The position numbers were made by a program, and so were the translations under genes. Below, piece after piece: positions 39,880 through 50,840 of a stretch of DNA of 64,000 nt. Numbering within the stretch: position 1 is the stretch's first letter; every line of letters starts with the position of its first letter. The notes below the pieces were generated by a model. That model worked only from the letters and a program-made list of their open reading frames with translations, was not told the origin of the DNA and ran no database searches. Source of the DNA: Gemmatales bacterium (GTDB lineage Bacteria > Planctomycetota > Planctomycetia > Gemmatales > Gemmataceae); the NCBI GenBank assembly GCA_026004675.1, contig BPJP01000003.1, positions 186,001 to 250,000 on the forward strand, written 5' to 3'.

Positions 39880-41739
39880 ATGAACCTGCGTAAATGGTGT
39901 CTGGTCGGGGCGGTTTGCCTGCTCGCTTGTACCGGCTGCCAAAGACAAAGGCCGTTGCGCATCGGTGCCAAGGAATTCACCGAACAAGTCATCCTGGCCG
40001 AAATGGCCGCCCAACTCCTTCGTGCCAACGGGTTCGACGTGGAACCCATCGTCTTTTGCCAGGATACCTTCGAATGCCAGCGCCGGTTGCGGGACGGTGA
40101 GATCGATCTGATGGTCGAGTACTCCGGCACCGGTTTGCTCTTTCTGCACGAACCACTCGTCTCCTCTGAGACGACGCTGGCACGAGCCAGGAAGTTGTAC
40201 GAACCGCTGGATTTGCATTGGCTCGAACCTCTGGGATTCGACAACCATTACCAAGTCTTGATGACGGTAGAACGAGCGAATAGCCTTGGCATCGAAAGCA
40301 TCGCGGACTTGAAAAAAATTCCTGGCGGCGTCCGCATCGCATGCCCGTCCGCCTACGTGCGCCGACCGCGCGATGGGTTAACAGCACTTTGCGAACGTTA
40401 CGGCCTCAAGCTTGCTCGAAGGCCTTTGCTTATCGATTCTCCCTTGGATCGCGCGGATACGCTTTACGAAGGACGGGCAGATGCCATAGTGGCATTTGCC
40501 ACCGATGGCGGCCTCAGCGAGTTCGACCTGAAAATGCTCGAAGACAATTTGCGATTCTTTCCCTCCTATGAAGCCGCCTTTCTGGTTCGCGGCGAAACAA
40601 TCCGGCAGCAGCCCAAAGTGGAGACACTCCTCAATCAGCTCGAAAATAGATTCGATCTGAAGACCATGCAGCGTCTCAACCTTGCGGTCGAAGTTCGGCA
40701 GGCGCGAGCACCTCAGGTCGCCAGGCAATTCTTGCTCGAAAACAATCTTTTGCCCGCAACGGCAGAGGAGAAGATACCCCGCGTGGAAATCCTCGTGGCA
40801 GCCGCCACGGACGACCAGGCCTTGCTCCATTCGTTCGCGATTCCTGCCTTGCGTGCCGTCTCGGCCGCCTTTCCGCAGGACAGCGCAAGCATCGAGTTTG
40901 TTGCTGATCCGGTCGCCAGCCTTTCCGATGGGTCGGCCCGGTTGGCGATGATCGGGTCGGAACGCTTTTTCATCCCACGAGGCCAGCGACCACCGCGTCG
41001 ATTGACACATATCGAAGCGCTGGCGGTTGTTGGCAATCGCGAGATTCATGTCATTCGCCGAGCCGACGATCTTCGTTCCTCCGATCCATTTGCCGGGAGG
41101 GTGGGCGTTCCGCCGGCTGGCAGCGGAGCGAATCAGGTTGCCGTCGCCATGTTGGAAGGCAAGGAAGTCGTCATCGAGGCAGCCGCTGGTGAACTGATAA
41201 AGCACGTCATTCGTGGCAACATCGACGTTGCGATCATCCTCGCCAAACCGGGAGAAAAGGTTCTAGGTTTGGACGAACTGGAGGTGTCGAAACAAATCAG
41301 CCTCTGCCCGCTGAAAGATTGGCTCACGCTCGAACGAAGGCTAAGGTTGCCCTATTTGCGTCCGGCGACCATCTCCGCCCGGACCTATCCAGGACAGGAC
41401 GAAGCTGTTGAAACCTTGGGAACGCAAGTTTTGTTGGCCGGCGCGGCGCAAAGCTCTGCCAGCATTGCCACCGGGGCCGGACCGGCATCCGCGCTGCCGA
41501 TGGGAGGAAAGCCTCTGCAACCGGAACAGATCAGTGCCTTGGCGAGTGCCGCCCTCGATGAAGCTCCCGATCCTGTTTTGCCTTCGTCGTGGACGAGCCG
41601 GAGCCGGTCGGCAGCCAATCGGGATACGTTCGCCGAGTCCGCCCTGAAAACCGGCCTGAACATGCTGATCATCGCTTTTTTGGCCTGGCTTGTGGTCCAA
41701 GTCAGGCAGCCCCGATCCGAGAACTTTGCCGAACCATGA
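39880..41739 (+). CDS. membrane-anchored lipoprotein: ProX/OpuCC-like plus TAXI-like binding domains
   Basis: 619 residues. GGGGAG precedes the start. The lipoprotein signal ends at 'LLACTGC'. Residues about 25-290 match osmoprotectant-type substrate-binding proteins ('RIGAKEFTEQVILAEMAAQLL', 'DLMVEYSGTGLLFL'). The second half resembles TAXI/NMT1-type binding proteins: 'VAVAMLEGKEVVIEAAAG' and 'TISARTYPGQDEAVETLGTQVLL', the latter matching the TAXI ending. A C-terminal hydrophobic helix ('GLNMLIIAFLAWLVVQV') follows. No ABC or TRAP permease is adjacent. Ligand unknown. Confidence 0.75.
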   Translation: MNLRKWCLVGAVCLLACTGCQRQRPLRIGAKEFTEQVILAEMAAQLLRANGFDVEPIVFCQDTFECQRRLRDGEIDLMVEYSGTGLLFLHEPLVSSETTLARARKLYEPLDLHWLEPLGFDNHYQVLMTVERANSLGIESIADLKKIPGGVRIACPSAYVRRPRDGLTALCERYGLKLARRPLLIDSPLDRADTLYEGRADAIVAFATDGGLSEFDLKMLEDNLRFFPSYEAAFLVRGETIRQQPKVETLLNQLENRFDLKTMQRLNLAVEVRQARAPQVARQFLLENNLLPATAEEKIPRVEILVAAATDDQALLHSFAIPALRAVSAAFPQDSASIEFVADPVASLSDGSARLAMIGSERFFIPRGQRPPRRLTHIEALAVVGNREIHVIRRADDLRSSDPFAGRVGVPPAGSGANQVAVAMLEGKEVVIEAAAGELIKHVIRGNIDVAIILAKPGEKVLGLDELEVSKQISLCPLKDWLTLERRLRLPYLRPATISARTYPGQDEAVETLGTQVLLAGAAQSSASIATGAGPASALPMGGKPLQPEQISALASAALDEAPDPVLPSSWTSRSRSAANRDTFAESALKTGLNMLIIAFLAWLVVQVRQPRSENFAEP

Positions 41740-41789
41740 CCCCGCTTGTCATTCCGCAGCAGGATAGAAACGGCTTGTTTGGTGAATGA

Positions 41790-43208
41790 TTATCGCTTCT
41801 TCGCTTGTTCCCAAATCGGACCATAGATTTCTTTGTCGAAGGGGGGACAGCCGGTGGCGAATTGTCCCAGTTCGTTGTGCTTGGCGCGCATCAGCGCGGT
41901 GCAATAGCTGAAGGTGCGGCACACCCTCTTTCGGTCGAGCCGGCCTGTTTCTTGAAGCTGCCTGGCGAAGTCGGGCATTGGCAAGGCCGCTCGGCCTACG
42001 CCGACGAAAGAGACCCGACGGTCGCGAAGATTGGCGGCGCCTGCATGAAAGAGGAATTCCTGCAAATAGCTGTAGCCACTTCCGATGACAGGTAAATCCG
42101 GGAATCTCTCCTGGATCGCTGCGGTCAGGCGAAGATGTCGATTGACGCCGACCAAGGGATGCTCTGGCGATTCGTAGCCGTCAGGAGGCGGATATTCGAA
42201 AGGCCGAATCACGTGCATCACTGCATAGGGGTTGCCCATGCTGACGTTCACCATGGCCACACCCAGTTGGATCATCTGCTCGATCCACGCGATCGGTTCG
42301 GTAAGGTCGGGCTGAAACGGGTCGTTTTCGCTGGTACCCCAGGCGCTAAGGAGGGGGGGAGCCCAGGGCATCGGTTCGCCGACGCCGTCGCTTTCGCGTT
42401 TGCGGAAGGGGACACAATCGTAAACGTTCAAGCGCGTGGCGAGAACAAGCCCAGGCACTTCCGAGCGGATGGCGGTGAAAATGTCGCGCGCTAGCCGGGT
42501 ACGGTTTTCCAGGCTGCCGCCATACTTGCCGCCGCGGGTTTTGGCAGCAAGCAATTCACTCAGCAAATAGCGGTGGCATTGTTTGATGTCCACGAATTGA
42601 AAACCCACGCGCCAGGCCAACCGGGCTGCTGCTACATAATGATCGACAAGCCGGCTCAAATAGTCGTCATCGAGCAGCGGATAGCTGGCGTCCATGGTTT
42701 TGCCGGTGGCCTTGTCCACGATTGTCCGCGGATCGAGTAGCGGGTCGTGAAAGACAGGCAAAGGCTTTTGAAAACTGTAGCGGCCCGAATGGGTCAATTG
42801 CAGGCCGACGATGAGATCGTCATCGGAGCCGAAGGTTTCGCGGTGAGCTTTTCGGCAATCGGCGAGCATGCGTTCGAAGTCGCTGGCTGTGGCATCATTG
42901 AGCAGCAATTGCCTGGAGTTGGCGCGCCCTTCGTCAACGACAGCGGTCGCTTCGCCCCAAATCAGTTTGGCGCCCCCTGCACCGAAACGCCGATACCGGC
43001 GAAAGGTTAGTTCGTCGGGCCGACCTTCGAGCGTGCCATCGCATCCTTCCATCGGCTGGATGCACATGGCATTACCCGCCCGCAGCGGACCAACCCGAAC
43101 CGAAGTGAAAAGAGGCGTCAAGTCATCGGTAAAGCGCAAGTCGATCCCTAACCTCTGGTTTTCTGCTTCGAGATCAGCAATGGATTTGTATTTGAAATAA
43201 CGTGCCAC
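41790..43208 (-). CDS. Old Yellow Enzyme-family NADH:flavin oxidoreductase
   Basis: 472 residues from a GTG with GGAGATGG upstream. FMN-binding TIM barrel: 'RAGNAMCIQPMEGCDGT', 'GAKLIWGEATAVVDEGR', 'LQLTHSGRYS' (active-site HxGR variant) and 'RRVSFVGVGRAALPMPDFA'. It lacks the C-terminal 4Fe-4S/NAD domains of 2,4-dienoyl-CoA reductases, although one Cys-containing tail is present. Substrate unknown. It converges with the ProX-like gene and lies 68 bases before the D-aminoacylase on the same strand. Confidence 0.85.
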   Translation of the reverse strand: MARYFKYKSIADLEAENQRLGIDLRFTDDLTPLFTSVRVGPLRAGNAMCIQPMEGCDGTLEGRPDELTFRRYRRFGAGGAKLIWGEATAVVDEGRANSRQLLLNDATASDFERMLADCRKAHRETFGSDDDLIVGLQLTHSGRYSFQKPLPVFHDPLLDPRTIVDKATGKTMDASYPLLDDDYLSRLVDHYVAAARLAWRVGFQFVDIKQCHRYLLSELLAAKTRGGKYGGSLENRTRLARDIFTAIRSEVPGLVLATRLNVYDCVPFRKRESDGVGEPMPWAPPLLSAWGTSENDPFQPDLTEPIAWIEQMIQLGVAMVNVSMGNPYAVMHVIRPFEYPPPDGYESPEHPLVGVNRHLRLTAAIQERFPDLPVIGSGYSYLQEFLFHAGAANLRDRRVSFVGVGRAALPMPDFARQLQETGRLDRKRVCRTFSYCTALMRAKHNELGQFATGCPPFDKEIYGPIWEQAKKR

Positions 43209-43276
43209 AGTCCATCTCCTCGGTCGGCTCTCAAAGAGATGATATGCAAATCAGACGAGCCAACCAACCACACGAC

Positions 43277-44860
43277 TCAGCGCGAAGAATGCCGAAGAGC
43301 TTTCCCGGCCAAAGCGCCGGTGTATTTTCCATCTTTGATCGTGGCAACGCCATTGACGAAGAGATAGCGCACACCAGTGGCATATTGATGAGGCTTGTCG
43401 AAAGTCGCCGTGTCGCGGAATGTCTTGGGATCGAACACCACGACATCGGCGAAATATCCGGGCTTGAGATAGCCTCGCTGGGGAAGTTTCAGGATGTCGG
43501 CAGGCAATCCCGTGGCACTGCGGATAGCCTGTTCCACAGGCAAAACTCTTTCTTGCAGAGCGTAATAGCCGATCTTGCGGGGAAACGTCCCATAGTTCCG
43601 AGGATGGGGAACGGTGGCGTCCGGAATTTTGGTGGCCCCATCGCTGGCCGTGGCGACAAAAGGCTGTTTCATGATCAGGCGCACGTCCTCTTCGGTCATG
43701 CTGAAAGCGACGATCTGGCAGCCGCCCCGCCGTTCAATGTCCAAAACAATGTCCACGGGATTTTTCCCTTGCTCTTTGGCCAGCTGAGCCAGATCTTTTC
43801 CCTGCCACTTGGGGTTGGCGGGAAATTGCGCGATGCGGATGCGCTTGCCGTCATCCATATCTTTCAGCGCCGACTGGATCGCCTGGCGGATTTTCGGCCC
43901 CAACTCCGGGTCATCGAACCGCGCTATCAGGTCCTTGTGCGATCCTTCCCGGTAGACCTGCGGGATCACATCGGCAGCAAGCGATGTGCTGCTTGCCGTG
44001 TAGGGATATTGATCGACGGTGACACGCAACCCCTTTTTGCGGGCATCGCGCACCAGAGCAATGGCGTCGGCGGCCTTGCCCCACGCCTTGGGCCCAAATG
44101 CTTTGAAATGCGAGATGTGTACGGGAAGCTTTGCCCGTCGACCAACCTCGATGGTTTCGTGAATCGAAGGCAGAAGATTGGGGCCTTCGTTCCGCATATG
44201 GGAAGCGTAGAACCCGCCGTAACGCGAAACGACTTTGGCCAAGGCCACAATCTCATCCTTATCAGCGTAGGAACCCGGCGTATAGAACAAACCCGTCGAT
44301 AAACCCCAGGCGCCATCCTTCATGTTCTTCTCAACGAGCTGGAGCATGCGAGCCATTTCCTCGTCGGTCGGCGGTCGATTCGCGTTCCCCATCACATGCT
44401 GCCTTAGATCGTTGTGCGGAATCTGGTGGATGACATTCGTGCCGATCTTGTTCTTGTCCAGTTGGCGGAAGAACTCGGCAACATCGTAAGGACCGAAGCC
44501 GCAATTTCCCGTCACGATCGTCGTACAGCCCTGCATAAGGAAGTTGAGATTCTTGCGGTATTCCAGCTCGGCAATGGCAGGACGAAGGATGCGCGGACGC
44601 TGCGCCGACATGTCACTATGGTTATGCAGGTCGATGAAACCGGGAGCGACGATCAGTCCGGTACCATCAATGATTTCGGGCTGGCCACTGACGGCGAATT
44701 GGCCGACGCCGACAATGCGTTCCCCCTTCAAGGCGACATCGCCGCGAAAGCCGGGTTTGCCGCTGCCGTCGTGAATGGTAGCGCCCCGGATGATCACATC
44801 AGCGGTGACTTCAGCATCGACTGCGGGGACAAACAACACGATCAGCAGCGCCTGGAACAT
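43277..44860 (-). CDS. secreted N-acyl-D-amino-acid deacylase family amidohydrolase
   Basis: 527 residues from the ATG at 44860 (GGAGG 8-12 bases upstream) with a signal peptide (MFQALLIVLFVPAVDA). Amidohydrolase metal motif 'APGFIDLHNHSD' and D-aminoacylase marks 'TTIVTGNCGFGPYDV', 'GAWGLSTGLFYTPG' and 'YASHMRNEGP' are visible. It probably removes acyl groups from D-amino acids outside the cytoplasm. Same strand as the OYE-family gene and ahcY, but with no clear pathway link. Confidence 0.9.
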   Translation of the reverse strand: MFQALLIVLFVPAVDAEVTADVIIRGATIHDGSGKPGFRGDVALKGERIVGVGQFAVSGQPEIIDGTGLIVAPGFIDLHNHSDMSAQRPRILRPAIAELEYRKNLNFLMQGCTTIVTGNCGFGPYDVAEFFRQLDKNKIGTNVIHQIPHNDLRQHVMGNANRPPTDEEMARMLQLVEKNMKDGAWGLSTGLFYTPGSYADKDEIVALAKVVSRYGGFYASHMRNEGPNLLPSIHETIEVGRRAKLPVHISHFKAFGPKAWGKAADAIALVRDARKKGLRVTVDQYPYTASSTSLAADVIPQVYREGSHKDLIARFDDPELGPKIRQAIQSALKDMDDGKRIRIAQFPANPKWQGKDLAQLAKEQGKNPVDIVLDIERRGGCQIVAFSMTEEDVRLIMKQPFVATASDGATKIPDATVPHPRNYGTFPRKIGYYALQERVLPVEQAIRSATGLPADILKLPQRGYLKPGYFADVVVFDPKTFRDTATFDKPHQYATGVRYLFVNGVATIKDGKYTGALAGKALRHSSR

Positions 44861-44953
44861 GATGTTGCCTCCGATAGCGGGTCCCGGCGTCCTGCAATCT
44901 ATGTCGGCAACGGCCATGTCGTCCGCACAAAGATCGTGGCTTTCGACCGAATA

Positions 44954-46818
<1,865 letters not shown>

Positions 46819-48711
46819 ATGGCACGAGCGCCTCTAGGCAGCCTGTTGAATTTCCTTTACCAGTGGGCCGGTCCCACCAACGTGGGGGAACCGTCTGATA
46901 GCGAATTGCTGCACCGCTACCGAGAGGGGAAGGATGAATCGGCGTTCGCAACGCTTGTTCGACGTCACGGTACGATGGTTTTTCGCGTCGCCCGGTCTGT
47001 GATCTCGGATCCGGAGACAGCCGAAGACGTGTTTCAGGCAGCATTCCTGGTTCTCATGCAGAAGGCGTCTTCGATCCGCAAACAAAAGTCCATCGCTAGT
47101 TGGCTTTATGGCGTTGCCTACCGCATCGCTCTGAACGCGAGGATGAAAACCATGCGGCGGCGTCGACACGAAACGTTGTTGGCCGAGGTCCCGGAACCGG
47201 CAGAGCAGTCGGCAACGTCCCACGACCCCGAACCTGTTCTTATGGAAGAGTTGAACCGTCTGCCGGACAAATACCGCACGCCCTTGCTCCTGTGTTATTT
47301 CAACGGCAAGACCAATGAAGAAACCGCCAAAGCATTGGGTTGGCCTTCCGGGACGGTGAAAGGCAGATTAGCGCGGGCTCGTCGCGTGCTGCGCGCTCGG
47401 CTGCAAAAGCGAGGTTTCGCCTTGTCGAGTACCGCGTTGCTGGCCGTCCTGCAAGGCCAGTCAACCGTTCTGTCCGCCGAACTGGTTCGGCGAACGGTGC
47501 AGGCAATCGGCGCTTGTCTTCTGCGAACAGGAAGCGCGACCCTCTCGCCAGGGGCACAGGCGCTCGCCCACCAGGCCATGAGGCAGATTTGGCTGGCGAA
47601 GTGCCGAGCCGTCTGCCTGGCCCTGGCTGGGATCATTGCCGTCGCCGGCGGTGTCGCTGGCGTCGTTGGTCGGACACCGACTACGGAACCCACCGCCACG
47701 CTTTCACAGTCAGCATTCCTCTTGCGGATCAAACCATTGGGCGAATTGCCGCCGCAACTCTATCAGGGGATTCCGACGGCGGTCGGGCTTTCCCGCGATC
47801 GAAAATCGCTTTTCGTTCTCGACCGCTGGCACGATGGCGCTCAACTGCTGGTGCAGAACCTCGCTTCCGGCAAAACCATCGATCGAATCAGCCTCGACGC
47901 CGGCTTTCGGTGCGCTGTCGCCAACGGGCGATACGTCGTTGTCGTCTACGGACGAGACGATACCAAAGAATGCAAAGTTCGCATTCACGATCCCGTGTCA
48001 CTGAAGCCTGTCGACGAGATCTCCTACAATCCATCACGGATTTCGCCAGGCCAGGCGTTTCTGGCTGGTGACAATCTGATCCTGGTCGGAACGTCTCTCG
48101 AAGGCGACATCGTCCCAGGTTTTGGTGGTTTTGGTGGCGGTGGCGTCATTGGCAACGGGCAACTTCCGTTTGGCGATGCTCATCCTGTGGTGGTCATGCA
48201 GAATTTGCGCCAGCACGCCAACAAAGCGAGTCTGGTTCAGCCCAATCTGCCCACCCCACCGCGCGGCATCTGCTTTACAGGATCGCATCTCGCTTTTTCC
48301 CACCCTGGCGAACCGAAAGCAAGTCTGGCGTTGCTCGATTGCACGAGTAAATCCCTGCGGACCCTTCGCGCCAAGCTCGACGACACACCGATCCTGATGG
48401 CGGCCAACAAACATCATGCTGCTATTCAGCTCCTGGATAATCGCCTCATTGTCTGGAATCTCGCCGAGGACAAGGAACAGATCGCTTTGGAAAGCAACGG
48501 CATGGTTCGAGCGCTCGCCTTGTCCCCCCGATTCGAACATTTGGCCTATGCTTCAAGCGACGGCCACGTGCATTTGTGGGATTTAGCTGCGAAAAAGTCG
48601 ATAGCCCAAATAAAACATTTACGATCACATCAAATACTATTTTCCGAAGACGGCAAGGTGTTGGTGTCCTCCTCACCTGCCGGTCTGAAAGTCTGGTCGA
48701 TTTCGGAGTGA
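46819..48711 (+). CDS. ECF sigma factor fused to a membrane helix and WD40 domain
   Basis: 630 residues. Sigma-2 (about 36-105, 'DPETAEDVFQAAFLVLMQKA') and sigma-4 (about 140-195, 'LPDKYRTPLLLCYFNGKTNEETAKALG') are standard ECF regions. A single hydrophobic helix lies at 263-284 ('VCLALAGIIAVAGGVAGVV'). Beyond it come WD40-type blades ('YASSDGHVHLWDLAAKKSIAQ'). The sigma part is cytoplasmic and the propeller most likely extracytoplasmic, a planctomycete architecture in which a tethered sensor replaces a separate anti-sigma. It lies 70 bases upstream of a secreted WD40 gene. Confidence 0.88.
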   Translation: MARAPLGSLLNFLYQWAGPTNVGEPSDSELLHRYREGKDESAFATLVRRHGTMVFRVARSVISDPETAEDVFQAAFLVLMQKASSIRKQKSIASWLYGVAYRIALNARMKTMRRRRHETLLAEVPEPAEQSATSHDPEPVLMEELNRLPDKYRTPLLLCYFNGKTNEETAKALGWPSGTVKGRLARARRVLRARLQKRGFALSSTALLAVLQGQSTVLSAELVRRTVQAIGACLLRTGSATLSPGAQALAHQAMRQIWLAKCRAVCLALAGIIAVAGGVAGVVGRTPTTEPTATLSQSAFLLRIKPLGELPPQLYQGIPTAVGLSRDRKSLFVLDRWHDGAQLLVQNLASGKTIDRISLDAGFRCAVANGRYVVVVYGRDDTKECKVRIHDPVSLKPVDEISYNPSRISPGQAFLAGDNLILVGTSLEGDIVPGFGGFGGGGVIGNGQLPFGDAHPVVVMQNLRQHANKASLVQPNLPTPPRGICFTGSHLAFSHPGEPKASLALLDCTSKSLRTLRAKLDDTPILMAANKHHAAIQLLDNRLIVWNLAEDKEQIALESNGMVRALALSPRFEHLAYASSDGHVHLWDLAAKKSIAQIKHLRSHQILFSEDGKVLVSSSPAGLKVWSISE

Positions 48712-48781
48712 ATCGGCAGCGACGGATGCTTTTGTTCTCGCGGTGCTCGCATGGTAAAGCCTAAAAGGCTGGAGGTTGCAG

Positions 48782-50594
48782 ATGTATCGAATCGGCGCGG
48801 TCGCACTTATTCTCGCAGGAGGCCTGGTGACGCAACTTGTTGTCGCCGCCAATCCGGTCGAGCGAAACGGCCAGGTCGTCTCCATTGCCCTCGCGAAACG
48901 GTTCAGTGTGGCGGTGGCGTCGACGATGGGCGGCCAAATCTATGGAAACCTCAACATTGGCTTCGCCAATAGCGCCGTCTCTCCCCGTGGCGATCTGGTG
49001 GCAGTCGGTTCAACGGAAGACCCGGGGAACCAGGCCGGCGCGCCTTTCCGATCCTCGGGATACAAAGTCACCAACATTGTTGACATCAAGACCGGCAAAA
49101 CGATTGCACGTATCCAAGACGCCTGGCCAGTGGCCTTCAGTCCGGACGGCAACACTTTGCTCGTCAAGCAGTATTTCACCCGTGCGATCCAGAAAGCTGG
49201 CCTGGGAATCGGCGCCGTTCTCAGTGTGCCGCCGACCACCCAGCTTTGGGACCTATCCAAACCGGAAAAACCCGTTCAGCGCTTCGTCATCGACGCGGCC
49301 ACCGTGGAAGCTTTCTCAGACGACGGCAAAATCCTCGTCTGCTATGCCGGTTCCAAGGGCAAAATGGGCAACTCCGGGAAACCGGTCGCTGGCTTGCCTC
49401 GGTTCGATCGCAAGAAATTGCCCGGTGGTGGCGGCGGAGTCATCTTCGCAGTTGATTCGATCGACCTGATCGAATTATGGGAAGTCGAGACCGGCAACCT
49501 TCTGGCGCGTATGCGTCCGCCAAAAAACCATGGCCCCGAACTCGCGCCAGCCATCTTTCATCCCAACGGCCACGTCGTCGCCATCCCTTTGAGCGATCTT
49601 TCCGCCTTGGCCAATATCCGCGGCGCCGCCCGACCGCAGGACCTCGATCGTTTTTGGAATACTGTCAGCAGCAAAATTGTTTTGTTCGATTTCAAAGCCA
49701 AGAAGAAAATTCAAACCATAGCGTGCCCCGGCAAGATCAACCAGATGCGCTTCATCCGCCCAAGCGCATCGATGCTTGAAAGTACGGGCCGTCCGCTTCT
49801 GGTTGTTTCCACTTTTAAACGGGCCGAAGCCTCGCTATTCATTTTCGATCCCGAAACCGGCAAACGAACGGCAACGTTGCTGGAGAAAAAAGGACCCGGA
49901 GCCAAAATCAAGTTCGCCCTTTCGCCGGTCGAGGCAACCCTGGCGGCGGAATTCAGTTTTACTGAGAAAAAACCCTGGCCCGGGTAAACCGATTCCGGCC
50001 AATCCGCAAGGAGGAGGACTTGTGGGCGGCTTCGGTGGTCAGCCGAATAACAATGGCGCAGCAGGAGGAATTGGCGGTTTCGCTGGCGGCTTCGCCGGTG
50101 GCGGCGCTGGCGGCTTCGCCGGTGGCGGCGCTGGCGGCTTCGGTGGTCAGCCGAACAACGGCCCGGGAGGCGGATTTGTGGGCGGAGGCGGCTTCGGCGG
50201 TGGCCAAATCGGAGTGGGCGGCGGTTTCGCTGGCGGCTTCGCCGGTGGCGGCGCTGGCGGCTTTCAGGGCATTCCTGCCGCACCTCAACCCCGTTTCGTC
50301 AAAGGAGCCGTCTCTGTTTTTCATCTGGCCAAATTCGACAAAGTCGTCGAGTGGGATCGCCCCGCTTTCGGCCTGACCTTCGCCAACGAAGATATTTTGG
50401 CTACCGTCGAAGTCGCTGACAAAGAAACCGTCGTCGTTTTCCGTGACGTCCGAACCGGGAAAATCATCAGCAAACAAAGCGGCTGCTCCGGTGTGACGTT
50501 CCTGGAAGACGGCGAAATCATGGTCTCCACCGACATGACTGCCGAGCAGCCATCGCTCACGGTCTGGACGGTCGACTACAAGCCTCGCAAATGA
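48782..50594 (+). CDS. secreted WD40-like protein with Gly-rich repeat insert (frame-broken)
   Basis: The ATG at 48782 has GGAGG upstream and opens a signal peptide (MYRIGAVALILAGGLVTQLVVA). WD40-type blades follow ('WPVAFSPDGNTLLVKQYF', 'DSIDLIELWEVETGNLLARM'). The frame breaks in a run of six A (49967-49972). With five, 'FSFTEKN' continues as 'PGPGKPIPANPQGGG' and the protein reaches about 603 residues. Residues about 412-497 are a Gly/Phe/Ala low-complexity insert (GGFAGGGA units), after which propeller sequence resumes. A strong terminator follows. It probably works with the upstream sigma-WD40 protein, which is inference from adjacency and shared domains. Confidence 0.78.
50073..50263 (+). 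repeat. Gly-rich tandem and direct DNA repeats
   Basis: A 44-base segment is repeated exactly at 50073-50116 and 50220-50263. Inside it a 24-base unit coding for GGFAGGGA occurs at 50085-50108, 50109-50132 and 50232-50255. The repeats stay in frame with the protein, so copy number can change without breaking the gene. Confidence 0.85.
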
Positions 50595-50634
50595 GCCGGT
50601 CCGGCTCCGTTTTCGACTGCCAGCCAAGACGCTC

Positions 50635-50679
50635 TCAGGCCGAGGCGACCAGAAGTTCCCTCGGCCTGACAACCTTTTT
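50635..50679 (+). terminator. rho-independent terminator
   Basis: TCAGGCCGAGG (50635-50645) pairs exactly with CCTCGGCCTGA (50659-50669), loop 13 bases, followed by a T5 run at 50675-50679. It lies 40 bases after the stop of the Gly-rich WD40 gene and closes the sigma-WD40 transcript. Confidence 0.9.
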
Positions 50680-50840
50680 CACCTCACCACCACACAGATC
50701 CCGTCCGATCCTCCGCCACCGCGTGCCAGTCAGCCTTGCTGCCGAAACTGGCAGGAAAAAGGGCGCAATATTCAAGATCGGCCAGCGAATCTATAATAGA
50801 GTGCCATTGCGTCTTGAATCCTGGCAGCGGAGAATCGCCA

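Noticed and set aside
50073-50263. Regular repeats considered as a CRISPR-like array
   Set aside because: The repeats are contiguous or share coding sequence, have no unique spacers of constant length, and are in frame within a protein.
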